The notes under the pieces are model-generated. The model ran no database searches and had not been told where the DNA came from. It saw only the letters and a list, made by a program, of their open reading frames with translations. From assembly GCA_019828595.1 (NCBI GenBank), contig JAHQRK010000006.1:2852001-2916000 (forward strand): a DNA stretch of 64,000 nucleotides, written 5' to 3'. The position numbers were made by a program, and so were the translations under genes. Below are positions 33,256-44,700 of this stretch, in pieces. The first letter of the stretch is position 1, and each line of letters starts with the position of its first letter. Source of the DNA: Aphanomyces cochlioides (lineage: Eukaryota > Oomycota > Saprolegniomycetes > Saprolegniales > Verrucalvaceae).

Positions 33256-36200
33256 TTATCTCTTTTGGTGGTTGATGTAGCGCAACGACAACAAGGCCAA
33301 CAGACGGAAGAATACGATGATGGCGAGGACAATCCATGTGTACTTGACAGTGTTGTCGTACTTCATGTCGAACAAGAATTCAGTGAAGTCCTTCACCGTG
33401 ACGTTTTGCTTGCCCAATTCTTTGAGGATGATCGGAGGCACGTTCGACATCGTCTTGCAGCCCATGCCATGTCCATTTTCACACTTTGCAAAGATCTGAG
33501 CCACCAAGACTGACAAGCTGTACTTTGGTGGAGTGATCGTTTCGAGCCATCGGTAGCCCTTCGGGATGGCGGACGTGGGGGGATTAAAGCCCATGAACAA
33601 GAAAAAGATCGAGTTGAGCAAGACACCCATCGAGGCAGCCACGTCGACACGAGGCATAGCGTAAGCCATGAGCTGGCCAAAGTACACGTTCATGAGGACA
33701 AACAAACTCAATTCCAAGCCGTACACAATGACATCGCCGACGTTTCCCTTGAAGCCAACGAATGGGTAGTAGATGATTGTGAAGACAAAGGAAGAAATGA
33801 AGACATATGGGATTTCAGCCACGGTAGAACCCACCCAGTACCACAAGGCGTTGTACGTTTGCGAGGCACGTTCACGGTAGTAGGAGGCACGTTCTTCAGC
33901 AGACAAAGGCAAGACACTGTTGAACGAAATGATACCAACAAATAATGTCGTCATGAACACCATACCGACACCGCCGTTGACACCAGAGTAGGTCGTATAG
34001 TCCACCGAAAGATACGTCAAACCAAACAAAATGGCCAAAAAGGCAGACAAGACAATACGAGTATAGTTGTACGAAGGAGTGCGCCAGTACATGCGCATAA
34101 AACGTTGGATCACGTATTGGCATTGCACAGCATTCGTCGCAGCTCGCTTGGACGTGTAGCTCATTTCAGGAACATCTTCACGAGGCTGCGTGTGCACAGC
34201 TAAACCAGCTTCCAATTGTTTGAACTCCTGACTCTCTTGGAACACTTTCACGTAGTCCGTCGTGTTCAAATGCTTCGATTCAACACCAGCTCCGATCACT
34301 TCCAACATCCAAGTCGCTGGGTTGTAACCTGGAGTCATTTCAGGCGTGCCAGGAATTCGCATGAAGTAGTCCATCATGAGAGACGAGTTCGTTCCCAAAT
34401 CACCATAATACACTGTCTCGCCACCACGCTTGAGCAACAACAAGCTGTCAAACATTTCAAACACTTCCTTCGATGGCTGATGGATCGTGCAAACCACCGT
34501 CCGACCCGTCGACGCAATCTTGCGAATACCAGTCATAATGATCTTAGCAGAGCGGGCATCCAAACCAGAAGTAGGTTCGTCCAAGAACAACACACTTGGA
34601 GCAGCAGCTAACTCGACACCAATCGTCAAACGCTTCATTTGTTCCACCGAACTGCCGCGGATGATAAAATCGGCAATGTTCTGCATTTCCAACACACGAA
34701 TGCATTCTTCAGCATGAGCCAACTTGGTCGCAGTGGGAATATCACTTGATTGACGAAGCATCGAACTGAAGATCAACGCTTCACGGAACGTGGCGCTCTC
34801 ACAGTGAATATCCATTTGTTCACAGTAACCAGTGCAACGTCGAATAGCCAAGTCAGTCGCCTTGTAGCCGTTCAACAAAATGTCGCCCACAATCTTGCCG
34901 CCAGTCTTGCGACCAGCAATCACATCCATCAAAGTCGTCTTACCAGCACCAGAGGAACCCATCAAAGCCGTCACCGTACCAGGCAAAGCATAGCCACTGA
35001 TGCCCTTGAGCAATTCCAATTCAGGTTCACCCTTGGTTGGGTTGGGCACGAAGTAGTGCAAGTCTTTAAAGGCCAACGTGACGGGGACAAAGGATTGCAC
35101 TGGAACAATGACCGATTCGGAATCTTGGGAACCGACAGGAGTGGCTGGCATTTTCTGGTACGCTGCCTTTTCAGCTTCTTCGTCCTTGGAGTGCTCTTCC
35201 GAGTGGGCAAAGCCGTGGCTGTTTTCATACCGAAGGTATTCGAGCGATGCAAAGGACATGGCCACGAAGAGGATATACAACACGATGCAGTACATCAAGC
35301 AGTACCAAATCCAAGCTTTCTCGGTGGGCATTCCGAATTGTTCCAATTGGACGTGGCCCATCTTTCTACCTTCCGAGTTGGCGCAGTATTCGACGCCTCC
35401 GTAGTTGCACACATCAAATTCAGAGGCCGTGTATTGATTGATCGCAAGTGCGCGCAATCCCCAAGTGATTGGGTTGATCCAGTATATCCAGATGAAGTAG
35501 TCGGGAATATCGTGCTTTTGAATGATAAAACCAGCGAAGAGAACGAAGAAGAGTACTGACACGAGTGACAAAGGCTTGGCGACGTGCAAATTGGGCGCGA
35601 CCATGGCAATAAAGAAGAACCACGTCGCGAACAAAACGTTGATGACAAGCAAGATCAACTCGTAGATGAAGAACGAGCCCACATTCGCGGCAAGACCCGA
35701 CACCCAGTAGATAATCGTGCCAAAGATGAACCCTTCGGCCACACTGAATGGGATTTGCGTGATCGTTTGAGCCAAGACGAAGGAGAGCGTACGATAAAAG
35801 TTGGCACTGCGTTGCTTGTAGAAGATCTCACGGGCGTCCAAGAAAGAAGGAAGTAAGGCGACTTGACCCAAAGCCAAAAACAAAATCGCTTGGAAGATCA
35901 CACCGTACATGACTTGGGCAACGTTGGCATTCACTTGGTAGAACGTCGTCGAGTACAACAGACCCATGAGGATGACCATGATGGCACGCGTCTTGACAAA
36001 CACCTTGTTGCGGAGCAAAACCTTCATTTGACGCTTCACCAATTGCATCGTACTCTTCTTGAAGTCGTTTTGGTATTCTGGCATCATCTTCATGTGGTGA
36101 TCGGCATCATGAAGCAAGAGAGGATGCACGGGGCCTTCAATGTGATCCATCATGCTTTGGTACAATGTCGATTCTTGGAACAAAGCAGCGTAGTCAGCGG

Positions 36201-37329
36201 GGTATCGAGGGACATTCGTCACACCAGGGACGACATATTGGTGCTGTTGGGGCGTACCCAAGTCCAACAAAAAGTCGGCAACGTCACGTTTTGGAGGGCA
36301 TTTGAAACCGAACGATTCAAAGTACGCCAATGCTTCATTGCGAGGACCATGGTACATCACATAGCCTTCGTTCATGATCATGACATCGTCAAAGAGATCA
36401 AACACTTCAGGCGATGGCTGCAACAATGCAATCACAATCGTCTTCTTGAGAGACTTGGCCATACTCCGCTGCGACTTGACGATATCGTACGTGGCGGCTG
36501 AGTCCAAACCCGTCGAGATTTCGTCCATGAGGGAGACTTGCCTCATGCCAAACTCCATCTCACCGATCGTGACACGCTTGCGTTCACCACCGGAAATGCC
36601 ACGCATCATGGCGTTGCCTACAATTGTGTCCTTGCAAATGCTTAAACCCAATTGACGAACGACGATGTCAGGGTATACTTGGTACAAGGCTTCAATGATC
36701 TCCTTGGCTTGTTCGTTTTCTTCTGGTGTGCCAGAATTGAGCGAGTCCAAGACACGTTGGGGAACGACTCCGCCGCACGATTGATGGGCGAATTCCATCG
36801 TTTCTTGGACGGTCAATTGAGGATAATGGTGATCGCGTTGGCTCATGTACGAAACAAGCTGTGGCAATTGTTTCTTGACTTCTTCGCGAGGGGCACCGTT
36901 GTAAAAGACCTCGCCGCTGAGGGTAATCGTCTTGTCGACTGGAAAGCGTCCTGCTAGCATTTTCATCAATGACGACTTTCCCGATCCCGGCTGGCCCAAG
37001 AGCAATGCCATGGTCGCCGGCTTAAAGACGCCGCTGACAGTGTGAAGAATATCCTTGTGCATGACACGCTTCGACTTGGCCAAGCCCATGAGTGATTTCT
37101 TGGCATGGTTGGCCAACGTCGGGAGTTCATTCGCGCCGTCTTTGGTCGCCATGACCACATCGGCTGAGATAGACAAGTCTTTGAATCGGATTTCGACTTG
37201 TGGCATCGCTTTGCCGGTGGCCACTTCGAGGTTGTTGGCGAGCAATTCGTGAAACTTTTCAGACCCCTCGGCGAGGAAACTCTCGGCCGAGTGGGGCAAC
37301 TTTTTCGTCGGCGTCGCTGCCGCTGCCAT
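33256..37329 (-). CDS. ABC-4: intact full-size PDR-type ABCG transporter
   Basis: 1357-codon uninterrupted frame; ATG 37329 was chosen because the six codons upstream open only with TTG. Order is NBD1-TMD1-NBD2-TMD2. NBD1: Walker A GQPGSGKS (112-119), signature ISGGERKR (245-252), Walker B VSLMDE (265-270). TMD1 spans about 445-700 with several long hydrophobic segments (AIMVILMGLLYSTTF). NBD2: Walker A GSSGAGKT (791-798), degenerate signature SVEQMKR (895-901), Walker B VLFLDEP (914-920), H-loop TIHQPS (~950). TMD2 spans about 1080-1350. It ends NHQKR. Members of this plasma-membrane family export drugs and lipids using ATP. It is the only copy in the window with no visible lesion and no intron. 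It lies convergent to ABC-3. Confidence 0.95.
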   Translation of the reverse strand: MAAAATPTKKLPHSAESFLAEGSEKFHELLANNLEVATGKAMPQVEIRFKDLSISADVVMATKDGANELPTLANHAKKSLMGLAKSKRVMHKDILHTVSGVFKPATMALLLGQPGSGKSSLMKMLAGRFPVDKTITLSGEVFYNGAPREEVKKQLPQLVSYMSQRDHHYPQLTVQETMEFAHQSCGGVVPQRVLDSLNSGTPEENEQAKEIIEALYQVYPDIVVRQLGLSICKDTIVGNAMMRGISGGERKRVTIGEMEFGMRQVSLMDEISTGLDSAATYDIVKSQRSMAKSLKKTIVIALLQPSPEVFDLFDDVMIMNEGYVMYHGPRNEALAYFESFGFKCPPKRDVADFLLDLGTPQQHQYVVPGVTNVPRYPADYAALFQESTLYQSMMDHIEGPVHPLLLHDADHHMKMMPEYQNDFKKSTMQLVKRQMKVLLRNKVFVKTRAIMVILMGLLYSTTFYQVNANVAQVMYGVIFQAILFLALGQVALLPSFLDAREIFYKQRSANFYRTLSFVLAQTITQIPFSVAEGFIFGTIIYWVSGLAANVGSFFIYELILLVINVLFATWFFFIAMVAPNLHVAKPLSLVSVLFFVLFAGFIIQKHDIPDYFIWIYWINPITWGLRALAINQYTASEFDVCNYGGVEYCANSEGRKMGHVQLEQFGMPTEKAWIWYCLMYCIVLYILFVAMSFASLEYLRYENSHGFAHSEEHSKDEEAEKAAYQKMPATPVGSQDSESVIVPVQSFVPVTLAFKDLHYFVPNPTKGEPELELLKGISGYALPGTVTALMGSSGAGKTTLMDVIAGRKTGGKIVGDILLNGYKATDLAIRRCTGYCEQMDIHCESATFREALIFSSMLRQSSDIPTATKLAHAEECIRVLEMQNIADFIIRGSSVEQMKRLTIGVELAAAPSVLFLDEPTSGLDARSAKIIMTGIRKIASTGRTVVCTIHQPSKEVFEMFDSLLLLKRGGETVYYGDLGTNSSLMMDYFMRIPGTPEMTPGYNPATWMLEVIGAGVESKHLNTTDYVKVFQESQEFKQLEAGLAVHTQPREDVPEMSYTSKRAATNAVQCQYVIQRFMRMYWRTPSYNYTRIVLSAFLAILFGLTYLSVDYTTYSGVNGGVGMVFMTTLFVGIISFNSVLPLSAEERASYYRERASQTYNALWYWVGSTVAEIPYVFISSFVFTIIYYPFVGFKGNVGDVIVYGLELSLFVLMNVYFGQLMAYAMPRVDVAASMGVLLNSIFFLFMGFNPPTSAIPKGYRWLETITPPKYSLSVLVAQIFAKCENGHGMGCKTMSNVPPIILKELGKQNVTVKDFTEFLFDMKYDNTVKYTWIVLAIIVFFRLLALLSLRYINHQKR
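34065..35469 (-). repeat. ABC-4 side of the 1405-bp shared tract
   Basis: Covers the end of TMD1, the linker, and NBD2 up to the first helix of TMD2. Same length as 30684-32088 in inverse. Confidence 0.85.
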
Positions 37330-37350
37330 CAATTCACCTGGGCACAAATC

Positions 37351-37369
37351 GGGAAAAGGAACAATGTGA
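37351..37369 (-). promoter_or_regulatory. Possible initiator of ABC-4
   Basis: The minus strand reads TCACATTGTTCCTTTTCCC about 22-40 nt before ATG 37329, loosely fitting the oomycete Inr plus pyrimidine-rich flank. Confidence 0.25.
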
Positions 37370-38500
37370 TCTGATGCCCATCACAAATGCTTTCCACAAT
37401 TTGATTCCGAGCGTCGCATCTTGGCCATATCCACCACGCGATTGGCTCAATCTCCAAGACAAGATATGATTCTTGCCAATGCAAGTCCAGCTTGCAACAT
37501 TTCCGCTCCCAACATCGGAACGGTGTTTCTTGACGTCCCGCAGCAGATGGCAGGGCCGATATAACGTTTCTTTCCAACTCGGGTAAAGAAAAGCACACGT
37601 CATGGAACTGTCGTGAAGTCTAACGCGGTCAAAAAGAGTTTTATCCACTTGCTCCTGGGTTATCCTCCATGTGTTGCCACATCTCGAGGGTTCGTCAAGA
37701 TGGTTCACCAGCTTGCTTGTCCATGACACAACGTGATAACAACGCACCCGCCTGAATGCGGAGGAATGCCCAAAAAATGCAAACTGCACTTTGCACTCGA
37801 GATTGCACTAAATATCAAATTAGCGCAATATACACGAATCAAGAGTGGTTTGACGTTGACGACGTTTTAGGTACTGAGAGTTGTGTTTTATCGATCGAAA
37901 GTTCGTCACTCGCCAAGAATGCCGTACCAGACAAGAGATCCAGCTTGAATTCGCCATGGACGACAAGCAACTCACGAAATTGCGCAGAAAATCGTCCATG
38001 ATTATTGTTGAACATCTTGAGATTGTATTTACTATATAATATTATTTTATATGCAAATATTAGAATTGACAGGTTTTCAATAATGAATGGCTTAGAGGCT
38101 CACACTGCGAATTCTCCCTTTGAAACGATGAAAATGAGCATGAGACAATAGAAAGTCAGGTGCTCCTCACTGTGAGATAGAGTTTCAATCCAGAAGCACA
38201 GCACGAATCAGTTGCAAGACAAATCGTGCTCCATCACGTAGTATGAACCATGTATTGACTCCACAACAATGAACGTTCTTCGAAGCATGGTGCTTATTCA
38301 TAGCCATTCCACGCAAACGTCACAACGAATCGATCTGAAAGTGTATAGAGACTGCTTGCGTCGGTCAAATGCACGACATAAATGCACCCAGGAAACTCAA
38401 TATAAAGATACAAAAGTATAACCTGTGAAACATTATTACTGAGGCTGTCTGGACATGTCTCGATGACGGTGCAGGAAAATTCACCCATCCGACGGATAGT
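37370..38500. other. Intergenic upstream of ABC-4; no gene supported
   Basis: A 151-codon minus-strand frame overlaps the ABC-4 leader but shows no recognisable motif. The rest (37.8-38.5 kb) is AT-rich and empty. Confidence 0.4.
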
Positions 38501-39484
38501 TCAAGAAGACTTGGCTTGGCTGACAAAGCGCTTGGCTTTGGACTTGTCAAGGTGCTCGGTCGCATATCGGACGGTCGTCTTGTGCGCTTTGGTTGCATGC
38601 GCTTCGAGAAAGGCGACCAGGTCTCCTTGGTTCTGCTTTCCCGTCTCTCGAAGTATCCATCCAAGCGCCTTGTGGATCAAGTCCAAGCTGGGAAACACAA
38701 CGCCATTGATTGTGCAACGAAGGGACGGATCTGCGTCGAATCGTTCGAGATGGTACAGACAGATCTTGTAGACCACGGAGCGGTGAGTCGAGATCAGTTT
38801 GAGCAGCAGGACGATCGAAATGCGTGTTTCCCATACATCGTGCGAGCACAAGAGGGTTTGATACCAATCAGGCAGCGCTTCAATCTGCACCAAACGATGA
38901 GGAATACAGACGATGGATCATTGCTCACATTGGTGATTGTAGCGTAATCTTGCAGCTGCTCGGCATGAAATCGAACGAGTGTCTCGCCGAGGATCTTGTG
39001 GGTTGAACAGTCGACAAGGTCCCAATTGTTGCAATATCGCGTCTCGGCCAAGTAGAGCTGCGATATATGCAGTCGCTTTTGGTCGTCCGAAGCTTCCGCT
39101 AGTTGTGCAGATCAGGACAAGCTGTGCATACAAGTTGGTACCAGACTGGTCAATGGTATCCCACCACGATGATGGAGCTATCGCTGGACTGTGGAAGACA
39201 TCAGCCAGGGAGATAAATCCCGCCATGCGCATTTCATGGCGTGCATCACGAAGAAGCCCTTTCACTTGTTGCAGCGTTGTGGTGCCAATGTGAGCCTTGA
39301 CAGCGGCGCGGCACTGCGGCACTCGTATCCCGACGAAAATGTCGCTTTCACAGTAAGAGCGATGAAAGAACCGCTCCGTCTTCTTAGCATAGCTTGGATC
39401 TGCCAAACTCTCCAGCGTCTGCAGGAGTGAAGAGGCCGCAGCTTTGCCTTTCTCCACGACTTTCTTGGACCTGAGACCCCTCAT
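38501..39484 (-). CDS. AlkD-like DNA alkylation repair protein, three exons
   Basis: Exons 39484-39142, 39092-38929 and 38884-38501 join in phase through GT-AG introns of 49 and 44 nt to give 296 aa. Family marks, in order: LADPSYAKKTERFFHRSY, DIFVGIRVPQCRAAVKAH, HEMRMAGF, then LYLAETRYCNNWDLVD across the first intron (the conserved NWDLVD of AlkD), WETRISIVLLLKLI, and HKALGWILRETGKQ near the end. AlkD-type HEAT-like repeat enzymes excise alkylated bases such as N3/N7-alkylpurines. ATG 39484 (MRGLRSKKVVEKGK) gives a basic N-terminus. An in-frame ATG at 39670 would add 62 residues including a hydrophobic stretch. It is the only ordinary host gene in the window besides the ABC family. Confidence 0.85.
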
Positions 39485-39670
39485 ACCAGTCGAAAAGTCC
39501 GGTCCGTGGAAGATTTCCTTAGCATGCGGAGGGAATCGGTTGACATGAAAAATTCCGCGAAACATATCCGGATATCGGTCAACCAAGTCTGGAAACTTGG
39601 CACTTTGAGACCTGACGATGAAAAGATACAAGGGATAGCAAGTTAGCCAAAGTTCGGGGCTTTTCTCCAT

Positions 39671-40296
39671 GTTGGAGGCTCATCTGTAGGACGACATTCC
39701 TCTCACGTGGAAAGCTTACCAGCTACAGGTAGTTGCAGCATGGAGGCTAAAGACAGAAAGCACCAAAAGGAATTGAACGAGGGGGGGGGGCGAAGCCATA
39801 TGCCCACTGACCTAAGTGGGGGTGACTTGAACTGACTGTGGATTCAAAATCATCTCAGTCGACAAGTTAAGTTGGCAAAGCAGCGAGACACTCGTTAGAA
39901 GTCACAATGAGTAAGTTATAAATGTGTATTATTGTATCGAGTGGATTTACAGTCCCCGACACCCCCAAACCATTTTTTTCCACAGAAACACGAAATTGTC
40001 CTTGTTTTGTATGGAAATTAGTATGTTCGATGGCAAATTTTATTGCGAATTTCAGCAGAATTTGCTAAATACTCCAAACCCCAATATTCTTTGAAAGATG
40101 TTACAAAAACAATGTTGAGATGTACTAAAATTGATCGTATATTCCAATAACCGGTATAAAATCATGAAAATTTTTGGTTATTGAATTATAGAGGTTTTTG
40201 AAGAGGGCGACTTTTGAAACCTTATATTCCTTCGAGGACAAAAATAGGTATCGTCCTTCCAAGCAGGCACCTTGAGATAACGATAACGTCGCTAAC
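39671..40296. other. No gene seen
   Basis: Includes a run of ten G at about 39781 and AT-rich DNA leading into the transposase remnant. No supported feature. Confidence 0.4.
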
Positions 40297-41256
40297 ATGG
40301 ATAAGTCTGCTCGAGCATGTATGGACTTTGTGAAACAAGCACGGTCTCGCTGCCTTACTCACGAAAAAAGACTTGATATACTCCGATTGCATGCATATTA
40401 TCGAAGTGAAGGTGTCAACGACGTCTCCAGAAGAGTGGCGAGCGCGTTGGGTCGAAGAATTGACGTTGTCAAAGAAATCCTTCGCGAATATAGGCTTAAC
40501 CGCACTGTCACAGAGGCTACGCCTGCTGCAAACCGAAGTAATCATGAGCCTCGAATCAGATACGAAGCAAAACATTGAAATGGTCCAAACGTTCGTACGC
40601 AACAGACGTTCCCGCAAAATGCGTACAACGGCAGTGGATGAAATGAATTTCCTGTCCGATCGTGCTGTCCTGACTGTTGATCGCTTGGACAAGAAGAGCG
40701 AAGCCTCAGCCATTCGCGCGGTCCAGCGCTTTCTACTCCGTCAAGGTTACAAACGAGACAGTCGGAACTTATCCGCCCCATTCAATGACACAAGATGCTT
40801 ACGTTCACTTCATGTACCCTCGACTCTCATCCACGGACCCACCATCTGTGGTTTACACTGACGAGTCTTACATTCACCACCACTACAAGCGGCACCATGA
40901 CTCTTTGTATCAACCAAAAGACCGCAAAAACAAGGAGCCAAAGGACAAGAACAAAGGCCGAAGATACTGTTTTGTGGCTGGCATCCTTGATTCGACTTCT
41001 GTGGAGTGTTGCGTCGTTGGTTTGGATGTTTTTACGGGGGGTTTCGTCACAAGCCAAGCAGCCTAAAGACTACCATGGTATGTTCAATCATGCCTACTAT
41101 TCAAGATGGTTCTCAAGCATGTTGGACGAATTGGACGACTTGGGTGTGAAGAATGCTTTAATTGTGATGGACAATGCAAAGTACCACAAGTGTCTCCCAC
41201 CCGACACCCCTTCCGGCCCGGATACTAGTGTCTCGCCCTCTCTAAACTACGGATAA
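40297..41256 (+). pseudogene. Tc1/mariner-IS630-type transposase pseudogene, 3' truncated
   Basis: Starts at ATG 40297 with a helix-turn-helix region (NDVSRRVASALGRRIDVVKE). The reading passes through three frames: breaks near 40540, 40780 and 41055. Catalytic landmarks are SVVYTDESYIHHHY (first Asp), SLYQPKDRKNKEPKDKNKGR, then YHGMFNHAYYSRWF and LIVMDNAKYHK (second Asp). The third acidic residue and the C-terminus are missing: the sequence becomes unrelated after about 41190, shortly before inverted duplication 2 begins at 41297. Dead copy of a DDE transposase. Confidence 0.8.
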
Positions 41257-41296
41257 TTGTTCAGTTATTGTTTCGAAATATTTTATAATTTATTTA

Positions 41297-41793
41297 ACCG
41301 TTTTATTTGGAGAATTTTATAAAAAAAGCATCTCTAGCTGGGATCAGCAACTTTCATGCTAAATAACTCTTACTAAGAGACTGTTTCGTTGATTGTGTTG
41401 CTCATCGAAGTCTCGATATCAAAAGTGTTGGAGATGTCACCTAAGGTTCACTAATTACTTTGATGTGGATACTGTGACTACATAAGCTAATGTTGTCATC
41501 ATTGACAAAGTTCAATGTGTCCTTAGTCACTCTCCCCAAGTCAATGGTGGTCCTGATCGCATCTTGGGTTGTATTTAAAGTAACTGGGAACCGTCACGCA
41601 CCTTACCTGGCGAGTTATAGCCTGTTACCAACAACTGTGTGCTCAATGCATGCTCCCCAGCATGCCTTGGTGGCTGAGCATGGCATGCCAAGCATCAGCT
41701 CCCATGCGGCAAAGAGAAAGATGATGCGGGGAGGGGAACGTCTTCAGTGCAAGTGATTATGAAAATAGTGAATTCGTATTATGTTGTAATAGT
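41297..41793 (-). other. 3' flank of ABC-5; no gene
   Basis: Shared with the 3' flank of ABC-6 (63411-63911 in inverse). Contains repeated GCATGC/CATGCC words around 41645-41700. No ORF with support. Confidence 0.4.
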
Positions 41794-44700
41794 TTATCTC
41801 TTTTGGTGGTTGATGTAGCGCAAGGCCAGCAAGGACAAAATGCAATAGAGGATAATGACCGCAAAGACGATCCAAGTGTACTTGGGTCCGTTGTCGTACT
41901 TCATCTCGAAGAAGAACTCGGTGAATTCCTTGACCGTGACGCTCGTCTTGTTCATTTGGGCAAGGGTAGCTGGAGGCACACCAGACATGGTTGCACAACC
42001 CATGCCATTGCCATCTTTACAATTGGCAAAGATCTCGGCCACCAAGACGGACAAACTGTACTTTGGCGGGGTGATCGTTGCGAGCCATTTGTAGCCCTTG
42101 GGGATGGCAGACGTGGGGGGATTGAAACCCATGAACAAGATGAAGATGGAGTTGACGAGAGCACCGATAGACATAGCCACATCCACACTTGGCAGCGCAT
42201 ACGCAGCAAGCTGACCCATGTACACGTTCATGAGGGAGTACAAGCTCAGCAGCAACCAGTAGATGATGACATCGCCAACGCTTCCCGTAAAGCCAACAAA
42301 TGGGTAGTAGATGACAGTAAAGATCAAAGTCGTGACCAAAACGTACGGGATTTCAACGATCGTGCCAGCAAGGAAGTACCACAACGCATTGTACGTCTGG
42401 GAGGCACGCTCGCGGTAGTACGAAGCTCGCTCGTCGACTGAGAGGGGAACGACATTGTTGAACGAAATAATACCGACAAACAGCGTCGTCATGAAAACCA
42501 TACCAGAACCACCCACGACACCAGAGTACGTCGTGTAGTCCACCGAGAGAAACGTCAAGCCAAAGAGGACAGCCAAGAAGATGGACAACATGACGCGAGT
42601 CAAGTTGTACGTGGGAGTGCGCCAGTACATGCGAATGTATCGCAGAAGGACATACTGGAATTGCACGGTATTGGAAGCAGCGCGCTTGGAAGAAAAGTTC
42701 ATCTCAGGCACGTCGGCACGAGGCAATGTGTGGATCGCCAAACCTGCCTGGAGTTGCTTGTACTCTTCACTGTGTTGGAACACTTCGACATAGTCGGTCG
42801 TGTTGGTGACCTTGGTTTCAACACCAGCACCAATGACTTCCAACATCCACGTAGCAGGGTTGTAGCCAGGGGCCATGGAAGGCGTGCCTGGAATGCGCAT
42901 GAAATATTCCATCAAATGGGCAGACTCGTGGCCCAATTCACCAAAGAAACAGTGTAACCACCGCGCTTGAGCAACAACAGATTGTCAAACATCTCGAACA
43001 CTTCCTTCGATGGCTGATGGATCGTGCAGACCACCGTACGACCCGTCGAGGCAATCTTGCGAATACCAGTCATGATGATCTTGGCCGAACGAGCATCCAA
43101 ACCAGAGGTAGGTTCGTCCGAGAACAAGACACTCGGAGCAGCAGCCAACTCGACGCCGATCGTCAAATGCTTCATTTGTTCCACCGAACTGCCGCGGATG
43201 ATAAAATCGGCAATGTTCTGCATTTCCAACAAACGAAGACATTCTTCAGCATGGGCCAACTTGGTCGCAGTGGGAATATCACTTGATTGACGAAGCATCG
43301 AACTGAAGACCAACGCTTCACGGAAGGTTGCGCTCTCACAGTGAATATCCATTTGTTCACAGTAACCAGTGCATCGACGGATAGCCAAGTCAGTCGCCTT
43401 GTAGCCGTTCAACAAATGGTCGCCCACAATCTTGCCGCCAGTGTTGCGACCAGCAATCACGTCCATCAAAGTCGTCTTACCAGCACCAGAGGAACCCATC
43501 AAAGCCGTCACCGTACCAGGCAAAGCATAGCCACTGACACCCTTGAGAAGTTCCAATTCAGGTTCTCCCTTGGTCGGGTTGGGCACAAAGTAGTGAAGGT
43601 CTTTGAAGGCCAACGTGACGGGAACAAATTCTTGGACGGGAACAATCACAGCGTCGGATGCTTGAGAACCAACAGGAGTGGCTGGCATCTTCTTGTAAGC
43701 TTCCTTTTCCTCCTCTTCGTCCATGAGCTGTTCTTCGGACAGCGCGCCATGCACATTGTCATATCGAATGCGCTCCAAGCCAATGATGGACATACCGACA
43801 AACAGGAAGTACAAGGCCACCATGTAGATGACGGCATACCAGATCCATTCTCGGCCAGTCGGCATGCCGAATTGTTCGAGCTGGATCGTTCCCATCTTCT
43901 TGCCACCGTTCGTCGCGCAGTATTCGACGCCTCTGTAGTTGCACACTTGGAATTCCGAATTGCTATACTGGTTCGTCGCCAAAGCACGCATCGCCCACAT
44001 GATCGGGTCAATCCAGTAAATCCAAATGAAGTAGTCGGGAATGTCGCCAGACTGGACGATGAAACCCGCAAAGATGATGAAGAAGAGCACGCACACCATG
44101 GATAGCGGGTTGGCGACGTCCAGGTTGGGCGAGACAACTGCAATAAAGAAGAACCACGTCGCGAACAGCACGTTGATGATGAGCATGATCAACTCGAAGA
44201 TGAAGAAGGCTCCAACGTCCGACACGAGACCAGACACCTTGTACCAAAGACGACGGCTTCACAAATACTGAACGGAACTTGAGTGATCGTTTGCGCGATG
44301 ACGAACGACGATGTGCGGTAGAAGTTGGCACTGCGTTGCTTGTAGTAGATCGCACGCGACTCCATGAACGACGGCAGCAAGGCAATTTGACCAAGACCCA
44401 AGAACAAGATGGCTTGGAAGATCACACCGTACATGACTTGAGCCAAGTTGGGATTCACTTGGTAGAACGTCGTCGAGTACAGAAAACCCATCAAAAGAAT
44501 CATCACGACGCGAGATTGGATAACACCTTGTTGCGCAACAAGACTTGAGTTTGGCGACGCACCAAGTTGAGCGTGCTCGTCTTGAAGTCGAGTTGGAATT
44601 GTGGTGCATTCTGGACATGGCGCGCTCCATCATCCAGCAGCAAAGGATGCACGGGACCATCGACATGATCCATCATGTAGCGATAGATCGCTGATTCTTG

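Noticed and set aside
37334..37789. A 151-codon frame upstream of and overlapping the ABC-4 start region
   Set aside because: No motif, and it overlaps the presumed promoter and leader of ABC-4 on the same strand. It looks like a chance frame.
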